Assembly (NCBI GenBank): GCA_003453835.1
Contig: DMMN01000142.1
Location: 501 to 7,512, forward strand
Source: Bacteroidota bacterium
GTDB lineage: Bacteria; Bacteroidota; Ignavibacteria; UBA10030
Direction: 5' to 3'
Length of the DNA: 7,012 nucleotides
Positions 4,537 to 7,012 of the stretch are shown here, one piece after another. Each line of letters begins with the position of its first letter. Positions within the stretch are counted from its first letter, which is position 1. A program made the translations under genes and the position numbers. Below the pieces are notes generated by a model, which was not told where the DNA came from, did not search any database, and saw nothing but the letters and a program-made list of their open reading frames with translations.

Positions 4537-5846
4537 TGCTCGTTCTATCCCGGTTGCGACAATTGTTTCGGTTCGTCCTCTCCCCGACTCTCATGGTATC
4601 GCTACTTTATCCCGCCGTTCTTCCAGCGCAGGCCAAGCGACCGCCCGATCAGCCGGTCGTCAAACCGGGCATCGACGTTCTTCGAGCCCGCAACTTCGAT
4701 CTTCTGCGGGGAAAGCGGGTCGGGCTGATCACAAATCCCACAGGCATCAGTGCTGACGGGGAGCAAACGGTTGATATCCTCTTTCAGGCAAAGGAGGTGA
4801 AGCTCGTCGCTCTGTTCGGTCCAGAGCACGGAGTACGAGGGGACGCCGAGGCAGGCAGATATGTCGATACCTACACGGATGACAAGACCGGTCTCACGGT
4901 CTACTCGCTCTACGGAAGAAGTCGGAAGCCGAGCCGCGAGATGCTGCGAGGTATTGACGTCTTGGTGTATGACATTCAGGATATCGGCGTGCGATCTTAC
5001 ACCTACATCTCCACGATGGGTCTGGCCATGGAAGCTGCGGCGGAGAACGATATCACCTTTGTTGTGCTGGATCGGCCCAATCCGCTCACGGGAGATCGTG
5101 TTGAGGGGCCGATGCTCGATTCGAAGTTCAAATCATTCGTGGGGATGTTTCCGATCCCGTACGTGTATGGGATGACGGCTGGCGAGCTCGCGGAGATGAT
5201 CAACATGGAGGGATGGCTCTCTCCGAATTCGGGGCGAACAAACGGAGGCCAGTGTAAGCTTGTCGTCGTACCGGTGGAGGGGTGGAAGCGTTCGATGTGG
5301 TGGGATGAAACCGGTTTGATGTGGGTGCCGACGTCACCGCACATTCCTCACTGGCAGACGTCTATCTTCTATGTACTGACCGGGTTGCTTGGAGAATTGG
5401 GTACGGCGAATCAGGGAGTCGGGTACACGCTGCCCTTCGAGCTGGTCGGTGGAACCTGGGTCGATGGGCTTCGGCTGGCAGAGTATCTCAACAACCAGAG
5501 GATGGGCGGCGTGCTGTTCCGCCCGCTCTGGTATCGACCGTTTTACTTTGACACCGCAAGCTCACGGTATCAGGGTGTCCAGATCCACATCACCGACCGG
5601 AGCAAGCTCAACATGACGGAGGTGCAGCTCACGATCATCGACGCGTTGAGGAGGTTGTTTCCGGAAAAGGACATCTATGATCGCGCCAAACCTGATCGAA
5701 GGGAGATGTTCGACAAGGTCGTGGGTTCCTCGGATCTCCGGAACGACATGTTGAGCAACGTGAGCGTCTCGGAACTCATGCGCAAACTCGATGAACAGCG
5801 GGCAACGTTCATGATCAAACGAGAAAAGTACTTGCTCTATGAATAG
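4533..5846 (+). CDS. namZ: Secreted DUF1343 / NamZ-family exo-beta-N-acetylmuramidase-like protein
   Basis: The 437-residue product belongs to the DUF1343 (YbbC/NamZ, CAZy GH171) family. Characterised members, from Bacillus subtilis and Tannerella forsythia, release N-acetylmuramic acid from the non-reducing end of peptidoglycan fragments. A basic N-terminus, a hydrophobic core (about 16-31) and an AQA site at 32-34 make a good signal peptide, so the protein should act outside the cytoplasm. Family marks are GIDVL (46-50), KRVGLITNPTGI (61-72), FGPEHGVRGD (95-104) with the conserved acidic residue E98, YDIQDIGVRSYTYISTM (146-162), LDRPNPL (179-185) and WVPTSPHIPHW (264-274). The length fits the family. 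AAAGGGG (4516-4522) lies 10 bases before the ATG at 4533; a second ATG follows at once at 4536. The gene overlaps its upstream neighbour by 4 bases and the downstream one by 8. The family is secure; muramidase activity in this protein is inferred from homologues. Confidence 0.92.
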   Translation: MMLVLSRLRQLFRFVLSPTLMVSLLYPAVLPAQAKRPPDQPVVKPGIDVLRARNFDLLRGKRVGLITNPTGISADGEQTVDILFQAKEVKLVALFGPEHGVRGDAEAGRYVDTYTDDKTGLTVYSLYGRSRKPSREMLRGIDVLVYDIQDIGVRSYTYISTMGLAMEAAAENDITFVVLDRPNPLTGDRVEGPMLDSKFKSFVGMFPIPYVYGMTAGELAEMINMEGWLSPNSGRTNGGQCKLVVVPVEGWKRSMWWDETGLMWVPTSPHIPHWQTSIFYVLTGLLGELGTANQGVGYTLPFELVGGTWVDGLRLAEYLNNQRMGGVLFRPLWYRPFYFDTASSRYQGVQIHITDRSKLNMTEVQLTIIDALRRLFPEKDIYDRAKPDRREMFDKVVGSSDLRNDMLSNVSVSELMRKLDEQRATFMIKREKYLLYE

Positions 5847-6852
5847 CGCGATCCTCCAATTCCTCACCCTCCTCGTTATCGCAGTTCAGTGCGTCTCGAT
5901 TGCAGCGAGTCAGTCTGTGAGCCGTCCCGGCTTCATCTTCCTTCCGTTCGAGGATAAGTCCGATTTTGAAGGGAAGTGGGACGTGGGGACCGACGTTCCG
6001 AGATTTCTCAGTGCGTACTTCAAGGAGCGGTTTCGCGTACCGAGCATCTCGCCCGTGCTCGTGAAGGATTTCATGAATGGACGAAGGGCGGCCGCGGCCT
6101 CACTTGACGATGTAAAACTCTGGATGGAGCTCTTCAAACGGTTTCACCTCCGCTATCTGATCGCGGGAACGGTCGATCAGTTTGACGTCAGCCGGTTTAT
6201 GACCGGACAGCCGCTCGTCGGAGGCTATGAAGCGTTCAAGGGTGAAGTAAGGATCAGCTACGTTGTGTACGACCTGGAGCGAACCGCGGTCTCCTCCTCG
6301 CCGGTCAGTGTGAGGAAGGGCGAGGCGGCAGGCGAGTTTGCCGACCGCTCAATGACGCTCACGCTCTTCGGCAAACCGTCGGATCGAACGATCGAGTTTC
6401 GAGACCTCGACAAGATTGCATTCGGGTCGGAAGATTTCAACGGCACCGTTATCGGCCAAGCGCACTTTCGGCTTGCCGAGCATGTTTCCGTCGATCTCGA
6501 AAACGCCCTGAAGCCGCTGAAAGGATCGAACCTGAGTTCTTCCGACAGCCTCCTGCTTTACGGGCAGAGTCTCGATAACATCTCGCTTTCTCTGAAGCCG
6601 GTGATCATCACGGGAGCCATCGTCTTTCTCGAGGGGAAAAGCGTTTTCATCAACCTTGGAAGCGATGATGGGATTTATGTCGGTCAACACCTCGATGTGT
6701 TCGATGAAGGACGTGAGTCGACGCGAAAGAGAAAAGGAGAGATAGAGATTCTCGATGTGCGCGGTCCACATCTCTCGCACGCTCAGATCTTGATCGGCCA
6801 CAAAGAATTGAAAGTGAAGGATAAGGTGATGGTCACCCTGATTAAGCCTTGA
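5839..6852 (+). CDS. Exported protein with CsgG/TolB-like N-domain and FlgT-C-like C-domain
   Basis: The 337-residue product has an N-terminal hydrophobic segment (about 4-22) and a cleavage site near AAS-QS (23-26). C18 is not in a proper lipobox, so a soluble or envelope-associated periplasmic protein is more likely than a lipoprotein. Residues 31-120 (GFIFLPFEDKSDFEGKW, then YLIAGTVDQFDV at 106-117) resemble the CsgG/TolB-type alpha-beta domain that detects or builds envelope assemblies. Residues about 258-335, with GKSVFINLGSDDGIYVGQHLDVFDE and a final KVKDKVMV, resemble the small beta-barrel of the FlgT C-terminal domain. Residues 130-230 are a beta-rich middle part I cannot assign. No flagellar or curli gene is in the window. 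It begins inside the stop region of the NamZ-like gene (8-base overlap), which implies coupled expression. Domain calls are by pattern and only moderately sure; the biological role is unknown. Confidence 0.83.
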   Translation: MNSAILQFLTLLVIAVQCVSIAASQSVSRPGFIFLPFEDKSDFEGKWDVGTDVPRFLSAYFKERFRVPSISPVLVKDFMNGRRAAAASLDDVKLWMELFKRFHLRYLIAGTVDQFDVSRFMTGQPLVGGYEAFKGEVRISYVVYDLERTAVSSSPVSVRKGEAAGEFADRSMTLTLFGKPSDRTIEFRDLDKIAFGSEDFNGTVIGQAHFRLAEHVSVDLENALKPLKGSNLSSSDSLLLYGQSLDNISLSLKPVIITGAIVFLEGKSVFINLGSDDGIYVGQHLDVFDEGRESTRKRKGEIEILDVRGPHLSHAQILIGHKELKVKDKVMVTLIKP

Positions 6853-7012
6853 TCAGGTGTTCGAAGGGGAGGAGTGTGGAACGGAAGAAGCTCGATTGCT
6901 ATGTCTTTCCTCATCCACTTCTGTCGTAGCACAACGATGTGCCGGGAACGCAACGACACTTCCGCGAAGAGGCACACGGGATCTCTGAAACCTCGTTGCA
7001 GCGCGCTCAACC
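6853..7012. other. Unassigned right-hand tail of the window
   Basis: No gene can be supported in these 160 bases. An ATG at 6901 opens a + strand frame of 37 codons that runs off the window edge, but its cysteine- and arginine-rich product has no family signal and no clear ribosome binding site. A 5-bp hairpin, GCACA at 6929-6933 with TGTGC at 6938-6942 and a 4-base loop, lacks a T-run, so no terminator is called for the cassette upstream. Confidence 0.4.

Noticed and set aside
6783..7010. 75-codon - strand frame at the right edge
   Set aside because: It overlaps the 3' end of the CsgG/FlgT-like gene, has no ribosome binding site and has no recognisable product.
1..7012. CRISPR array, tRNA, rRNA, insertion sequence, toxin-antitoxin or phage-defence system
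   Set aside because: No regularly spaced repeats, cloverleaf, rRNA blocks, transposase motifs or defence domains were found on either strand.

Overview
The window carries nine protein-coding regions, all on the + strand, and no RNA gene, insertion sequence or CRISPR array that I can support. The first coding region is cut by the left edge. Its 80 visible residues are a type IX secretion (Por secretion) C-terminal sorting domain opening with NYPNPFNP. That places the DNA in the Bacteroidota/FCB group. This spelling of the motif, together with a GC content that looks to be in the mid-50s by eye, suggests an Ignavibacteria-, Kapabacteria- or Kryptonia-like lineage rather than a typical Bacteroides. 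This placement is inferred from one domain and general composition.

Layout: (1) 1-244, tail of a secreted T9SS substrate. (2) 245-523, a gene-free stretch with a decayed inverted repeat and a terminator-like hairpin. (3) 524-1356, two tandem single-domain response regulators, about 63% identical by hand alignment; each has its own ribosome binding site and a promoter candidate, and a strong hairpin follows the second. (4) 1524-2063, a small TPR-like protein of unknown role. (5) 2167-3670, an EamA/DMT permease overlapping a TrmH tRNA 2'-O-ribose methyltransferase by 11 bases. (6) 3803-4225, an unrecognised helical protein behind a good sigma70-like promoter. (7) 4300-6852, a tightly overlapped cassette: a 78-residue two-helix membrane protein, a secreted DUF1343/NamZ-family (exo-N-acetylmuramidase-like) protein and an exported CsgG/FlgT-like protein. 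(8) 6853-7012, an unassigned tail.

Functionally this is mostly chromosomal core or lineage-specific DNA rather than a mobile island. The two most interesting units are the response regulator pair, which has no kinase or output domain nearby and shares an unusual shortened alpha4-beta5 region, and the envelope cassette, where stop and start codons overlap at both junctions. I see no convincing evidence of an entirely new system; the envelope cassette is the best candidate for undescribed biology.
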